From an uncultured Clostridia bacterium (GTDB taxonomy: Bacteria; Bacillota; Clostridia; Christensenellales; Aristaeellaceae), in contig CAMJUL010000005.1 in NCBI GenBank assembly GCA_946408995.1, positions 1 to 64,000 on the forward strand: 64,000 nt of DNA. Reading direction: 5' to 3'. Below the pieces are notes generated by a model. That model ran no database searches, had not been told where the DNA came from, and saw only the letters and a program-made list of their open reading frames with translations. The position numbers and the translations under genes were made by a program. The stretch's first letter is position 1. Each line of letters begins with the position of its first letter. This document shows, one piece after another, positions 33,679-42,797 of this stretch.

Positions 33679-34980
33679 TCAGATCTTCCTTTTGTCGATG
33701 ACGCGAACGGCTTTTCCTTCGCTGCGAGCAATGCTCTTGGGCGAAACAAGGGAAACCTTGGCCTTGATGCCCAGCATGGATTTGAGACCATCGGAGAGCT
33801 TCTTCTGACGTTCTTCGATCTCGCCAACGTTGTCCGTGAACATTTCGGGAGTCATTTCCACCTGTACGTCAAAGGTGTCCGTATTGTTCACACGGTCCAC
33901 GATAATCTGATAATTGGCCGCATAGCCATGGTTGAGAAGAACGGTTTCGATCTGGCTGGGGAATACATTGACGCCGCGGATGATCAGCATATCGTCACTG
34001 CGCCCCTTGGGCTTGGACATACGCACGTGGGTCCGCCCACAGGAGCACTTTTCACGCGTCAGGGTGCAGATGTCCCGGGTACGGTAGCGGATCATGGGAA
34101 AAGCTTCCTTATCAATGGCGGTAAACACCAGTTCCCCCTGAGTGCCTTCCGGAAGCACTTCCCCGGTATCCGGATCGATGATTTCGGCAATGAAATGATC
34201 CTCGTTGATGTGCATTCCTCCCTGGGCGGAGCATTCAAAGGCGACCCCGGGGCCGGAAAGTTCAGTCAGTCCGTAGATATCATATGCTTTGATGCCAAGG
34301 GTGCTCTCGATCTCCCTGCGCATCTCCTCGCTCCAGGCCTCGGCGCCAAAGATACCGGCCTTCAGGGGAATATCGTCGGGACCATAACCCATTTCACGCA
34401 TTCTTTCCCCAAGATAGGCCGCGTAGCTGGGCGTGCAGCAAAGAATAGTCGCCTTCAGGTCCATGATGAACATGATCTGGCGGTCCGTATTGCCTGAGCT
34501 GGTGGGAATGGTCAGACACCCGACCTTGTGGGAGCCCCCGTTGAGTCCGGGCCCGCCGGTGAAAAGACCGTATCCGTACGAAACCTGACACACATCCTCA
34601 TCGGTGCCGCCCGCGGCGGTGATGGCGCGTGCGCAGCATTCCTCCCAAAGGTCAATGTCGTGCTGGGTATAAAAAGCGACCACTCTTTTGCCGGTGGTCC
34701 CGGATGTGGATTGTATCCGGACGCACTCCTTCAGCGGTTTGCCCAGCAGCCCGTAGGGATAGGCTGTACGCAGGTCGTCCTTGGATAAAAAAGGAAGCTT
34801 TGAAAGATCTTCAATGGAATGGATATCCTCAGGCGCAACGCCTTTGGCTTCCATTTTTTTTCTGTAGTAGGGAACGTTGTCCCATACACGGCGAATTTGA
34901 GCGACAAGCCGTTCGTTCTGAATACGGACGATTTCTTCCCTGCTGGCACACTCAATGGTCTCCTGATAATATCTTTCCAT
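33679..34980 (-). CDS. paaK: Phenylacetate-CoA ligase family enzyme
   Basis: Adenylate-forming ligase, 433 aa. STSGTTGKRVVAFYT is the P-loop-like A3 motif, DIYGLTELSGPGVAFEC the A5 motif and MIRYRTRDICTL the A7 region; SDDMLIIRGVNVFPSQIE precedes the mobile C-terminal domain. Together with IorAB it would make or use arylacetyl-CoA esters (phenyl-, hydroxyphenyl- or indole-acetyl-CoA) formed by oxidative decarboxylation of arylpyruvates. 20 bases after iorB; same operon. Confidence 0.9.
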   Translation of the reverse strand: MERYYQETIECASREEIVRIQNERLVAQIRRVWDNVPYYRKKMEAKGVAPEDIHSIEDLSKLPFLSKDDLRTAYPYGLLGKPLKECVRIQSTSGTTGKRVVAFYTQHDIDLWEECCARAITAAGGTDEDVCQVSYGYGLFTGGPGLNGGSHKVGCLTIPTSSGNTDRQIMFIMDLKATILCCTPSYAAYLGERMREMGYGPDDIPLKAGIFGAEAWSEEMRREIESTLGIKAYDIYGLTELSGPGVAFECSAQGGMHINEDHFIAEIIDPDTGEVLPEGTQGELVFTAIDKEAFPMIRYRTRDICTLTREKCSCGRTHVRMSKPKGRSDDMLIIRGVNVFPSQIETVLLNHGYAANYQIIVDRVNNTDTFDVQVEMTPEMFTDNVGEIEERQKKLSDGLKSMLGIKAKVSLVSPKSIARSEGKAVRVIDKRKI

Positions 34981-35000
34981 AACAGATCTTCCTTTCTTTT

Positions 35001-35579
35001 TTATTCGGAAGCCTCACGACCGAGCCGGAAGGCGTTCTGGTTCATTTCAAGGAATTTGGCCGGGACATTGGCTTCGATGGATCTCATCCAGGCTTCCAGG
35101 GGAAGATCGAAATAGTGGGAAAGCCGACCGAGCAGCACGATGTTGACCGCTTTGGCGGAGCCGGCCTCCTGGGCCAGTTTCAGGCAGTCAAGGGCGTCCA
35201 CTTTTGCGCCGGCGTCCCGCATCTTATCCACAAGCTGATCCGGATAAACCGCGGCCCCCGTGATGACGGGCATCGGATCGATCTGCTGGGTATTGGTTAC
35301 GATGACGCCGCCCTTCCTCAGGTAGGAGATCCAACGCGCAGCCTCCAGAAGTTCAAAGGATACAATGAAATCCGCTTCCCCCTGGTCGATCACCGGCGAA
35401 TAGACATGGTCCCCGTACCGGACATAGGTTACCACGCTTCCTCCCCGCTGGGACATGCCGTGGACCTCTGAAACCTTTACGTCATACCCCTGGGACAAAA
35501 GCAGATGTCCAAGCAGTTTGCTGGCAAGCAGAGAGCCTTGACCGCCCACGCCGACAATCATGATGTTTTTAGCTTTCAT
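35001..35579 (-). CDS. iorB: Indolepyruvate:ferredoxin oxidoreductase, beta subunit
   Basis: Gamma-type subunit of 2-oxoacid:ferredoxin oxidoreductases. IMIVGVGGQGSLLASKLLG at the N-terminus, HGMSQRGGSVVTYVRYG and PVIDQGEADFIVSFELLEA are typical. 192 aa. Begins three bases after iorA ends and works as its obligate partner. Confidence 0.94.
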   Translation of the reverse strand: MKAKNIMIVGVGGQGSLLASKLLGHLLLSQGYDVKVSEVHGMSQRGGSVVTYVRYGDHVYSPVIDQGEADFIVSFELLEAARWISYLRKGGVIVTNTQQIDPMPVITGAAVYPDQLVDKMRDAGAKVDALDCLKLAQEAGSAKAVNIVLLGRLSHYFDLPLEAWMRSIEANVPAKFLEMNQNAFRLGREASE

Positions 35580-35582
35580 GTC

Positions 35583-37334
35583 TTAGGCCTCCTTCCCGGT
35601 GCTTTCAAACGCGCCGAAACGGCACAGCTGACTGCAGACACCGCAGCCAACGCAGAGGGTATTGTCTACATGCGCTTTTCCCGCTTTAATGGAGATGGCG
35701 GGGCAGCCGATCCGCATGCAGGATTTGCAGCCGACACAGCGATCCGAAGAGACCCGGAGAGGCGCCTTGTGCCTGACATATTTGAGCAGCGCGCAGGGAC
35801 GCCTTGAAATGATCACGGAAGGAGCGGCGATGGACAATTCTTCCTTCAGGACAGTGTCGCACTGGGCCAGGTCGTAGGGGTCCACCACGCGTACGCATTC
35901 AAACCCCATGGCCCTGCACAGGGCTTCCAGGTCGATTTTGCCTGCAGGGTCTCCCTTGATGTTGTATCCGGTGGTCGGATTCTGCTGATGGCCCGTCATG
36001 CCGGTGATCGAGTTGTCCAGGATGATGACCGTAGAATTGGATTGATTGTAGGCTACATTCGCAAGACCGGTCATGCCGGAATGCATGAAGGTGGAATCAC
36101 CGATCACGGCCACGGTTTTCCCTTCGCTTTCAGCGCCACGAACTTTGTTGAAGCCGTGAAGCGCGCCGATGGAGGCGCCCATGCACAAGGTCATCTCAAT
36201 GCTGCTCAGGGGAGCGACGGCACCCAGGGTATAGCAGCCGATGTCTCCAAGCACGGTACAGTTGTTGCGCTTGAGGGTGTAAAACAGTCCCCTGTGGGGG
36301 CATCCGGCGCACATGACGGGCGGACGGCCCGGGATGCTTTCCCCGAGGCTGTAAGGCACATCGCATGTTCTTCCAAAGGCACGGGCAATCAGGTTCTGGG
36401 AGAATTCACCGCAAACAGGCAGCAGGTCCTTGCCGGACACCGTAAGTCCAAGTCCGCGGACGTGGTTTTCAATGATGGGGTCCAGTTCCTCGACCACGCA
36501 AAGCTTTTTGACCCTGGAGGCGAATTCACGGATCAGACGGACGGGAAGCGGATGGACAAGTCCCAGCTTCAGCACGCTCACCCGGTCCCCGAAGACTTCC
36601 TTTACATACTGATAGGAGGTCGAGGAGGTGATGATTCCAAGCTCCGTGCCGCCCATCTCGACCCTGTTCAGCGGGGAGGTCTCGGCGTATTCGATCAGCG
36701 CACGGGTACGCTCCTCCACGATGGGGTGGCGCCTGATGGCGTTTCCGGGCATCATAACATATTTGGGAATGTTCTTCTCATAGGGCTTGTCAGGGACCGT
36801 ACGGGTCCCCGTTTCAACAATCGATTGAGAATGCGCAACCCTTGTGCACATTTTCAGGAGCACGGGGGTATCGAACCGTTCGGACAATTCGTATGCAAGC
36901 CGGGTATATTCCAGGGCTTCCCGGGAATCGGAGGGTTCGATCATCGGCACCTTCGCGGCGATGGCGTGGTGCCGGCTGTCCTGCTCGTTCTGGGAGGAAT
37001 GCATGCCGGCGTCATCCGCGACTGCAATGACGAAGCCCGCGTTGACGCCCGTATAGGACATGGTATAAAGCGGATCCGCCGCCACATTGAGTCCGACGTG
37101 TTTCTGGGCGCAGAAAGCCCTGCGGCCGGCCAGACTCGCGCCAAAGGCAGCCTCCATGGCAACCTTCTCGTTGGGGGCCCACTCGCAGTAGATTTCGTCG
37201 TATTTGGCCGCTTCCTCTGTAATCTCGGTGCTGGGGGTCCCCGGATAGCTGGAAATGAAGCAAACGCCGGCTTCGTACAGGCCGCGGGCAACCGCTTTGT
37301 TCCCAAGCATCAGTTCTTTTTGTTTTTCAGTCAT
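35583..37334 (-). CDS. iorA: Indolepyruvate:ferredoxin oxidoreductase, alpha subunit
   Basis: Oxidatively decarboxylates arylpyruvates to aryl-acetyl-CoA, reducing ferredoxin; used when anaerobes ferment aromatic amino acids. SSYPGTPSTEI and EWAPNEKVAMEAAFGAS start the pyrimidine-binding domain; ThDP/Mg binding is at GDIGCYTLG and GDSTFMHSGMTGL. The C-terminus has a two-cluster ferredoxin domain (CVGCKSCMRIGCP, CVGCGVCSQLC). 583 aa. ATG 37334 is preferred over 37343 because AAGGAGG touches the latter. Transcribed iorA-iorB-paaK-ACT from a TATACT -10 covered upstream by an inverted repeat. Confidence 0.95.
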   Translation of the reverse strand: MTEKQKELMLGNKAVARGLYEAGVCFISSYPGTPSTEITEEAAKYDEIYCEWAPNEKVAMEAAFGASLAGRRAFCAQKHVGLNVAADPLYTMSYTGVNAGFVIAVADDAGMHSSQNEQDSRHHAIAAKVPMIEPSDSREALEYTRLAYELSERFDTPVLLKMCTRVAHSQSIVETGTRTVPDKPYEKNIPKYVMMPGNAIRRHPIVEERTRALIEYAETSPLNRVEMGGTELGIITSSTSYQYVKEVFGDRVSVLKLGLVHPLPVRLIREFASRVKKLCVVEELDPIIENHVRGLGLTVSGKDLLPVCGEFSQNLIARAFGRTCDVPYSLGESIPGRPPVMCAGCPHRGLFYTLKRNNCTVLGDIGCYTLGAVAPLSSIEMTLCMGASIGALHGFNKVRGAESEGKTVAVIGDSTFMHSGMTGLANVAYNQSNSTVIILDNSITGMTGHQQNPTTGYNIKGDPAGKIDLEALCRAMGFECVRVVDPYDLAQCDTVLKEELSIAAPSVIISRRPCALLKYVRHKAPLRVSSDRCVGCKSCMRIGCPAISIKAGKAHVDNTLCVGCGVCSQLCRFGAFESTGKEA

Positions 37335-37357
37335 GCCACCCATTCCTCCTTCATTTT

Positions 37358-37397
37358 AGTATACTTCCCAGACGAGAATCCACGCAAGGGTGGATTC
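37358..37397 (-). promoter_or_regulatory. Promoter and inverted-repeat operator of the ior operon
   Basis: TATACT -10 on the reverse strand at 37358-37363. The region where the -35 belongs is poor (TGCGTG) and is occupied by GAATCCAC-gcaagg-GTGGATTC (37376-37397). A weak -35 inside a palindrome is typical of an activator or repressor target. I do not recognise the regulator. Confidence 0.6.
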
Positions 37398-37502
37398 CAG
37401 CGGAAAGGAGTCCAGACAAAAAAAATACAATCCGGGCAAGAAACCGTCCTGCCCCTGACCGCGTCCGACGATCCCTGAGACGGTATGCCATACCCATGCC
37501 CA

Positions 37503-38642
37503 TTATCCGGGAAAAACCGTTGTGCCGGACGCAATATAGTTGCGCTGCACCCGTTTGCTGATCCCGCAGACCACTTCGTAGCCGATGGTGCCGATCATTT
37601 CGGCCATCTCATCCGCCGTCAGTTCAAGATTGCCGCTTTTCCCGATCAGGATCACATCCGTACCGATGTGAACATTCGATATTCCCGTCACGTCCACCAT
37701 GATCTGGTCCATGCAGACCCGGCCGAGCAACGGGGCCTTCTGACCGTTGATGAGCACATACCCAAGGCCGGAAAGCCTTCTTGAATAGCCGTCGGCGTAT
37801 CCCGTGGGAATGGTCGCGACCCTTCGCGGCGTATCCGCCAGGTAGGTCCGCCCGTAGCCAACGGATTCTCCGGGCCTGACAGACTTGATCATGGACACGA
37901 CAGAATGCCATTCCAGCGCAGGGCGGATCCCTTCGGGCAGGAGAACACATGCATCCGGCTTCAGGCCATACATCATGATGCCAAGGCGAACGATGGAATC
38001 GTATTTGCTTTTGTATCGTAGCCCGCCCGCCGTGTTCATGCAATGGATCATTTCAAGGTTCAGGTCCTGTGTCCGGTCCGCAACGGCCTCGAATTTGCGG
38101 ATCTGACCTTCGGTAAAGATCCTGTCACTTTCACGGTCACTGTCCGCACAGCACAGATGGGTGAACAGCCCTGTCAGTTTCAGCGGACCACGGGCAGTCT
38201 GGCGAAGAACCCTTTCGCACATTTCAGGATCATCCGCGTCCAGGCCGATCCGGTTCATGCCGGTGTCCAATGCCATCTGACAGCGGATAGGCAATCCCGT
38301 GGAGGCGAGCATGCGGGTATAGTCCTCATCCAGAAGCGCCTGATCCAGTTCAAGATCCATCAGCCTTGCCGCTTCATGCACCGGCGTGTATCCAAGAATG
38401 AGGATGGTTCCGCCAATGCCTTCTTCCCGAAGGCCGGCGGCTTCCTCGATATTGGAGACCGCGAACAAACGAATGCCGTGATTCCAAAGGAAGCGGGCTA
38501 CCTGCCGATCGCCATGCCCATACGCGTCTGCCTTGACGACGGCCATGATCCGATTCGGGCGGCCCAATGCTTCCTGGTAAAAGCGGATATTGTTTACAAT
38601 TACGGAAGGGTCCACATTGACCCAGGACCGTTTGATGAACAT
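37503..38642 (-). CDS. alr: Alanine racemase
   Basis: PLP enzyme that makes D-alanine for peptidoglycan. MAVVKADAYGHG holds the Schiff-base lysine, GYGRTY the start of the second domain with its catalytic tyrosine, GRVCMDQIMVDV the conserved C-terminal core. About 379 aa. ATG 38642 is used, since GGAAAGGAA abuts the track ATG three codons before. It has its own promoter, diverging from the fucosidase. Downstream a 5-bp hairpin and an eight-T tract near 37420-37440 may terminate it weakly. Confidence 0.94.
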   Translation of the reverse strand: MFIKRSWVNVDPSVIVNNIRFYQEALGRPNRIMAVVKADAYGHGDRQVARFLWNHGIRLFAVSNIEEAAGLREEGIGGTILILGYTPVHEAARLMDLELDQALLDEDYTRMLASTGLPIRCQMALDTGMNRIGLDADDPEMCERVLRQTARGPLKLTGLFTHLCCADSDRESDRIFTEGQIRKFEAVADRTQDLNLEMIHCMNTAGGLRYKSKYDSIVRLGIMMYGLKPDACVLLPEGIRPALEWHSVVSMIKSVRPGESVGYGRTYLADTPRRVATIPTGYADGYSRRLSGLGYVLINGQKAPLLGRVCMDQIMVDVTGISNVHIGTDVILIGKSGNLELTADEMAEMIGTIGYEVVCGISKRVQRNYIASGTTVFPG

Positions 38643-38722
38643 CGCAGCCATTTCCTTTCCGTTTACAGAAAAACAATCCGAGCAGGGAGTCCCCCGTCGG
38701 CCGTTTCAAATCTGTCCTACAA

Positions 38723-38751
38723 AGTCTATCATTAATCGAAAGGCAAGTCAA
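38723..38751 (-). promoter_or_regulatory. Promoter of alr
   Basis: Reverse strand TTGACT, 17 bases, TAGACT. Confidence 0.65.
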
Positions 38752-38755
38752 ATCC

Positions 38756-38784
38756 TTTCCAAGTTTCCCGGTTCATGCTATAAT
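38756..38784 (+). promoter_or_regulatory. Promoter of the fucosidase gene
   Basis: TTTCCA, 17 bases, TATAAT with an extended TGC. Its -35 lies 4 bases from that of alr on the other strand, so the two may compete. Confidence 0.6.
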
Positions 38785-38805
38785 CCGCATACAGGAGGTG
38801 ACGAA

Positions 38806-40275
38806 ATGGACAGAAAACGGTATCTGAAGCAAATTGAGCAGGTGATCCGGGACGGGAAATACCATGCGGATTGGGAAAGCCTTGCGGAGCATCCGATCCC
38901 CGCCTGGTACAGGGAACTGCGGCTTGGGATTTTTCTGCACTGGGGCCCCTTCTCCGTGCCGGCATATCATGATTGGTACGCAAGAAACATGTATATCCAG
39001 GATTCCCCGGAATACAGGCACCACCTGCAGGTCTACGGGGATCACAAGGAACATGGCTATAAATCCTTTATCCCCGCGTTTACAATGGAGCAGTTTTCCC
39101 CCGCTCAATGGGTAGACCTGTTCCGCGCGGCAGGCGCGGATTATATCGTTCCCGTGGCGGAGCATCATGACGGCTTTCAGAATTACAGGAGCGAATTGAG
39201 CGCTTGGAACGCCGTTGAAAAAGGACCCCACAGAGACATTATGGGGGACCTTCTGCTGGAAGGGGAAAAAGCCGGGATGATGAGAGGCGCGTCTTCTCAC
39301 CGGGTGGAGCATTGGTGGTTCCTTGGCAACGGCAGGGAGTTTGACAGCGACGTCAACAGCTGCCAAGACAAGGACGATCTGTACTGGCCCGCCCGCAAGG
39401 AGCCCGCCAACCAGCATGACCTTTACGGAGAGCCTGCTCCGGATGAGGCCTTCCTGGAGGATTGGCTGCTTAGAAGCTGTGAAATCGTCGACCGGTACCA
39501 TCCCAGGGTTTTTTATTTTGATTGGTGGATCCAGCACAGCGCGGTCAAGTCCTGGCTGATGAAATTTGCGGCCTATTATTTCAACCGGGCCGAAAGCTGG
39601 GGCGGATGCGTGATCAATTACAAGCACGATGCCTTCCCCTGGGGGATCGGGGTGCCGGATATTGAACGCGGACAGTTTGCCGAGGCCAAGCCTTTCCTTT
39701 GGCAAAGCGATACCAGCGTGATGCGCAATTCCTGGTGCTATTCCCGGTTCGCCGATTATAAGGCTCCGATCGAGATCCTGTGGGATCTGATCGACGTGGT
39801 CAGCAAAAACGGACGACTGCTCCTGAACTTTGGACCTCGTCCGGACGGGACCCTGACGGAAAAGGATCTGGAGATCCTTGAAGTTCTGAAGAACTGGATG
39901 AGGATCAACGACGAGGCCATTCACGCAGCAGGGCTGTGGCGCGTTTCCCAGGAAGGGCCCACCCGCGTTGAGGAGGGACAGTTTGCCGACAGTAAAAGCC
40001 GCGGGTTCACCAGCGATGATATCCGGTTTACTTGCCGCGGACCGTACATATATGCCATTGCCATGCGTTTTCCGGAAAACCGAGAACTGTGTATCCGCAG
40101 CCTGAGGAAAGCGGACGCAAGCCGGCTTCCCCTTTGGCACGGCATCATTCAGGAAGTGGAGGCCCTCGGATACGGTCCCGTCAAGTGGCGCAGGGACGAA
40201 GAAGGACTGCATGTGCGTTTCAAGCAGGAAGATGCCGGGGATTATCCCGTCGTCATCCGCGTCAAAACCACATAA
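38806..40275 (+). CDS. Alpha-L-fucosidase, glycoside hydrolase family 29
   Basis: Retaining fucosidase of about 489 aa. LGIFLHWGPFSVPAYHDWYA, VAEHHDGFQNYRSELSAWNA and VFYFDWWIQH (nucleophile Asp near residue 239) are the family 29 signatures; GRLLLNFGPRPDGTL closes the catalytic barrel and is followed by a short C-terminal beta domain. There is no signal peptide, so it would act on imported fucosyl-oligosaccharides. The track ORF begins 72 codons upstream within the alr promoter; ATG 38806 with AGGAGGTGAC is clear. Its terminator is embedded in the end of dusB. Confidence 0.93.
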   Translation: MDRKRYLKQIEQVIRDGKYHADWESLAEHPIPAWYRELRLGIFLHWGPFSVPAYHDWYARNMYIQDSPEYRHHLQVYGDHKEHGYKSFIPAFTMEQFSPAQWVDLFRAAGADYIVPVAEHHDGFQNYRSELSAWNAVEKGPHRDIMGDLLLEGEKAGMMRGASSHRVEHWWFLGNGREFDSDVNSCQDKDDLYWPARKEPANQHDLYGEPAPDEAFLEDWLLRSCEIVDRYHPRVFYFDWWIQHSAVKSWLMKFAAYYFNRAESWGGCVINYKHDAFPWGIGVPDIERGQFAEAKPFLWQSDTSVMRNSWCYSRFADYKAPIEILWDLIDVVSKNGRLLLNFGPRPDGTLTEKDLEILEVLKNWMRINDEAIHAAGLWRVSQEGPTRVEEGQFADSKSRGFTSDDIRFTCRGPYIYAIAMRFPENRELCIRSLRKADASRLPLWHGIIQEVEALGYGPVKWRRDEEGLHVRFKQEDAGDYPVVIRVKTT

Positions 40276-40285
40276 TGCGCCCATC

Positions 40286-41326
40286 TCAGACGCCGGCTGA
40301 ACCGGCGTCTGTTTTTTCTTGCCCGAATTCCGGTCCGTCTGTCAGAAAAGCGTCCCGCCCCTCATCCAATTCCAGCAGGATGTCTGTGACCTCGCTCAGG
40401 GTTTCAGCCTGATTGATTCGGGTACGAAGCCTGGCGCAGCCTCGTCTGCCGGATATATACCAGGAAAAATGCTTGCGCATTTCAAGCACGGCACGATGCT
40501 CGCCTTTCCAGGCAGACATTTCCTCCGCCTGGCGAAGAGCGGTTTGCAGGATTTCTTTATAGGACGGCGGGGTCCACGTATTCCCTTGGAGGAAGGCCTT
40601 GATCCGGGAAAACACCCATGGATTCCCAAGCGCGGCCCTGCCCACCGAAAGGCCGTCACAGTTCGTTGTCCTCAGCATCTCCAGGGCGCTTTCTCCGCTG
40701 TCAATGTCCCCGTTGGCATAGACCGGGATATGGACAGCGTTTTTGACCATGGCGATCTTTTCCCTGTCCGCTTTTCCGGCGTAAAACTGACTGCGATAAC
40801 GGCCGTGAACCGTCAGGCAGGCCGCGCCGTTCTCTTCTGCAGCCCTGGCGACCTCCACAGCCGTAAAGCAGCTATCGTCCCATCCAAGCCGCATTTTGAC
40901 CGTTACGGGAAGGACCGTGGCTCTCACGCATGCCTCAACGATTTTTCCGCACAGGGAAGGGTCTTTCATCAGGGCGCTCCCGTTTCCCCCGCCGGTCACC
41001 TTTTGGGCCGGACAGCCCATGTTGATGTCGATCGCGCTGAACCGTCCAAGCCCCGTCAGAACATCTGTGGCCATCGACATCCATTTAGGGTCCCGGCCGA
41101 AGATCTGCACGGCAACGGGACCTTCGCCGGGAAGGGTTTTCAGCAGGTTCCCATACGCTTCCAAGGCCTTCGGGGCGGTTATATATCCCTGAGCGCTGAC
41201 CATTTCGGTGGTGGCTCCGTCACAGCCCTGTTCAAAGCAAAGACGCCTGAAAACACAGTCGGTGATCCCCGCCATGGGTGCGAGAACCACGGGATTGAAA
41301 GATGCTTTCTTTGTGCCTGCGGTCAT
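40286..41326 (-). CDS. dusB: tRNA-dihydrouridine synthase (DusB-type)
   Basis: FMN enzyme that reduces uridines in the tRNA D-loop. VVLAPMAGITDCVFRRLC binds FMN, DINMGCPAQKVTGGGNGSALM carries the catalytic cysteine, and VHGRYRSQFYAGKAD, IPVYANGDIDS and GLSVGRAALGNPW complete the TIM barrel; a helical C-terminal domain follows. 346 aa. It overlaps the upstream small membrane protein gene by 4 bases and is the last gene of the operon headed by the FMN riboswitch, fitting for a flavin-using enzyme. Confidence 0.94.
   Translation of the reverse strand: MTAGTKKASFNPVVLAPMAGITDCVFRRLCFEQGCDGATTEMVSAQGYITAPKALEAYGNLLKTLPGEGPVAVQIFGRDPKWMSMATDVLTGLGRFSAIDINMGCPAQKVTGGGNGSALMKDPSLCGKIVEACVRATVLPVTVKMRLGWDDSCFTAVEVARAAEENGAACLTVHGRYRSQFYAGKADREKIAMVKNAVHIPVYANGDIDSGESALEMLRTTNCDGLSVGRAALGNPWVFSRIKAFLQGNTWTPPSYKEILQTALRQAEEMSAWKGEHRAVLEMRKHFSWYISGRRGCARLRTRINQAETLSEVTDILLELDEGRDAFLTDGPEFGQEKTDAGSAGV
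40287..40317 (+). terminator. Terminator of the fucosidase gene, inside dusB coding sequence
   Basis: CAGACGCCGG-ctgaa-CCGGCGTCTG then six T. The hairpin also encodes, on the reverse strand, the last residues of DusB (DAGSAGV). Confidence 0.9.
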
Positions 41327-41859
41327 GGATTTACAACCTCTCGCTGCGTTAAGTTCCGGATAATCCAGCGTCCGTTTTCCCTGGCCAGGATGGCGTCATA
41401 GCGGATGGTTTGCCAGGCCGGGGGCGCAATGCCAAGGCCCATTTCCATCGCCTGTGTGCGCACGGAAGCTTTCAGCCTCCCGTCGATCCCGCGTACGGAT
41501 TCCACAAAAACAGCGGTCGCCGTATCATCCCAGGGCCAGCACCATACCCGTTCAAGACTCAGTCGGTGATCAATGCCCTTAATATCATAATAATTCGTAT
41601 ACACGGAACCCTGGGTGTCCATGTTTTTGAGCATGGTATCCCTTTCAAGGTATGATGCCGAAAAGTAATTGTTCAGGGTCTCAAGGTCGCTGTTCATCAT
41701 GATCACCTGGGTCCGCCTGGCCATGCCGTCCTTGAGAATGACATAGATGTTGCTTGCGTTCATGGAAAAGTAGAAAACAGTGACGAGGATTCCGAGGACA
41801 GCCACGAGTACCAGCAGCCGTCCCGCAACAAACAGAACGAACCGTCTGAAATACTTCAT
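41323..41859 (-). CDS. Small membrane-anchored protein of unknown function
   Basis: 178 aa. One N-terminal transmembrane helix (FVLFVAGRLLVLVAVLGILV, about residues 7-30), then an extracytoplasmic domain with a pattern of alternating strands and a closing RENGRWIIRNL typical of NTF2-like or lipid-sensing folds. I do not recognise the family. ATGA overlaps on both sides show translational coupling to the TIM-barrel protein and to DusB. Confidence 0.7.
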   Translation of the reverse strand: MKYFRRFVLFVAGRLLVLVAVLGILVTVFYFSMNASNIYVILKDGMARRTQVIMMNSDLETLNNYFSASYLERDTMLKNMDTQGSVYTNYYDIKGIDHRLSLERVWCWPWDDTATAVFVESVRGIDGRLKASVRTQAMEMGLGIAPPAWQTIRYDAILARENGRWIIRNLTQREVVNP

Positions 41860-42761
41860 GCTTCCTCCTCCCCGTTTTCAAACATTTCCACCAGCCTGGC
41901 GCCGACCTTCAGGCTCAGTTCCGGAACCAGGTACTTCATATCGTCAGGCAGATATCTGCCGAATTCCTGCACTTCAAAGGTGAGGTCTCCCTGATAACGG
42001 ATATCCCGCAGGCCCAGCATGCACTGCTTCCAGTCGATGGAGCCAAAGAACGGAAGCAGATGCTCATCGCTGTTCCCGTGGTTGTCCTGTACATGGAGGG
42101 CTTTGAGACGGTGGGAGATCATGTTCAGATTCTGTCTGTGACAATTCGGACCGGTCAGGTTGGCATGGCCGAAATCATAGCAGATCCCGGCGTGCTCGTC
42201 ATCCCCAAAGGCGTCACACAGGTCAACCAGCTCCGCGATGCCCGCACAGTAGACCCGGCCTGCGGGCTGTCCTGCCCGGTACTCAAAATCGTTTTCCAGG
42301 GCGATCCCGATCCCAAGTCCGGCAGCCATGTCCACAAGGGGCGTAAAATACGCCAGATTGGCGTTGCGGACAGCGCATACATCCGGTCCGAAAGAAGAAA
42401 CCGTAAAGGGATGGGTTACGGCCCAGCGGGCCCCCAGAAGGGCTGTTCCTTCAACGGAACGGCGGATCAGTTTTTCCATTTCCCGGCCCACTTCCGTTTC
42501 CCTCTCCTGTTCAACCGGATAATACGGAAGATGGCTTTGATTGAATCGGATGCCATACCGGGCAGCCAGATCCCCAATGGAAAGGACATATTCCTTCCAT
42601 CGGTCACCCCGCATGGGCGAGTCCGGATTCAGACTCATGCAGAAATTGATATCCAGCACCCGATAACCGGCCTGAGCGCATTCCATAATGCTTTTCTCCA
42701 CCGGAAGGCGTTTTCTGCCGGGACCAAAGGCGCATATGTTGGTGGACGTAGAAATCTCCAT
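41856..42761 (-). CDS. Sugar phosphate isomerase/epimerase (AP-endonuclease 2-like TIM barrel)
   Basis: 301 aa. Xylose-isomerase-like TIM barrel with expected metal ligands: IALENDFEYR (Glu), CYDFGHANL (Asp, His), ALHVQDNHG (His, Asp) and LTFEVQEFG (Glu). Family members isomerise, epimerise or dehydrate small sugars and inositols. In this riboswitch operon it may act on the ribityl or sugar moiety of whatever the adjacent importer brings in, which is inference. Follows the binding-protein gene by 36 bases. Confidence 0.85.
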   Translation of the reverse strand: MEISTSTNICAFGPGRKRLPVEKSIMECAQAGYRVLDINFCMSLNPDSPMRGDRWKEYVLSIGDLAARYGIRFNQSHLPYYPVEQERETEVGREMEKLIRRSVEGTALLGARWAVTHPFTVSSFGPDVCAVRNANLAYFTPLVDMAAGLGIGIALENDFEYRAGQPAGRVYCAGIAELVDLCDAFGDDEHAGICYDFGHANLTGPNCHRQNLNMISHRLKALHVQDNHGNSDEHLLPFFGSIDWKQCMLGLRDIRYQGDLTFEVQEFGRYLPDDMKYLVPELSLKVGARLVEMFENGEEEA

Positions 42762-42797
42762 GGTGTCTCCCGCCTGCGTAAAATATCCTTTGAAGGT

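Noticed and set aside
35988-37478. 496-codon forward ORF
   Set aside because: Antisense to iorA, which has complete catalytic motifs.
38773-40284. 503-codon reverse ORF
   Set aside because: Antisense to the GH29 gene; no recognisable domain.
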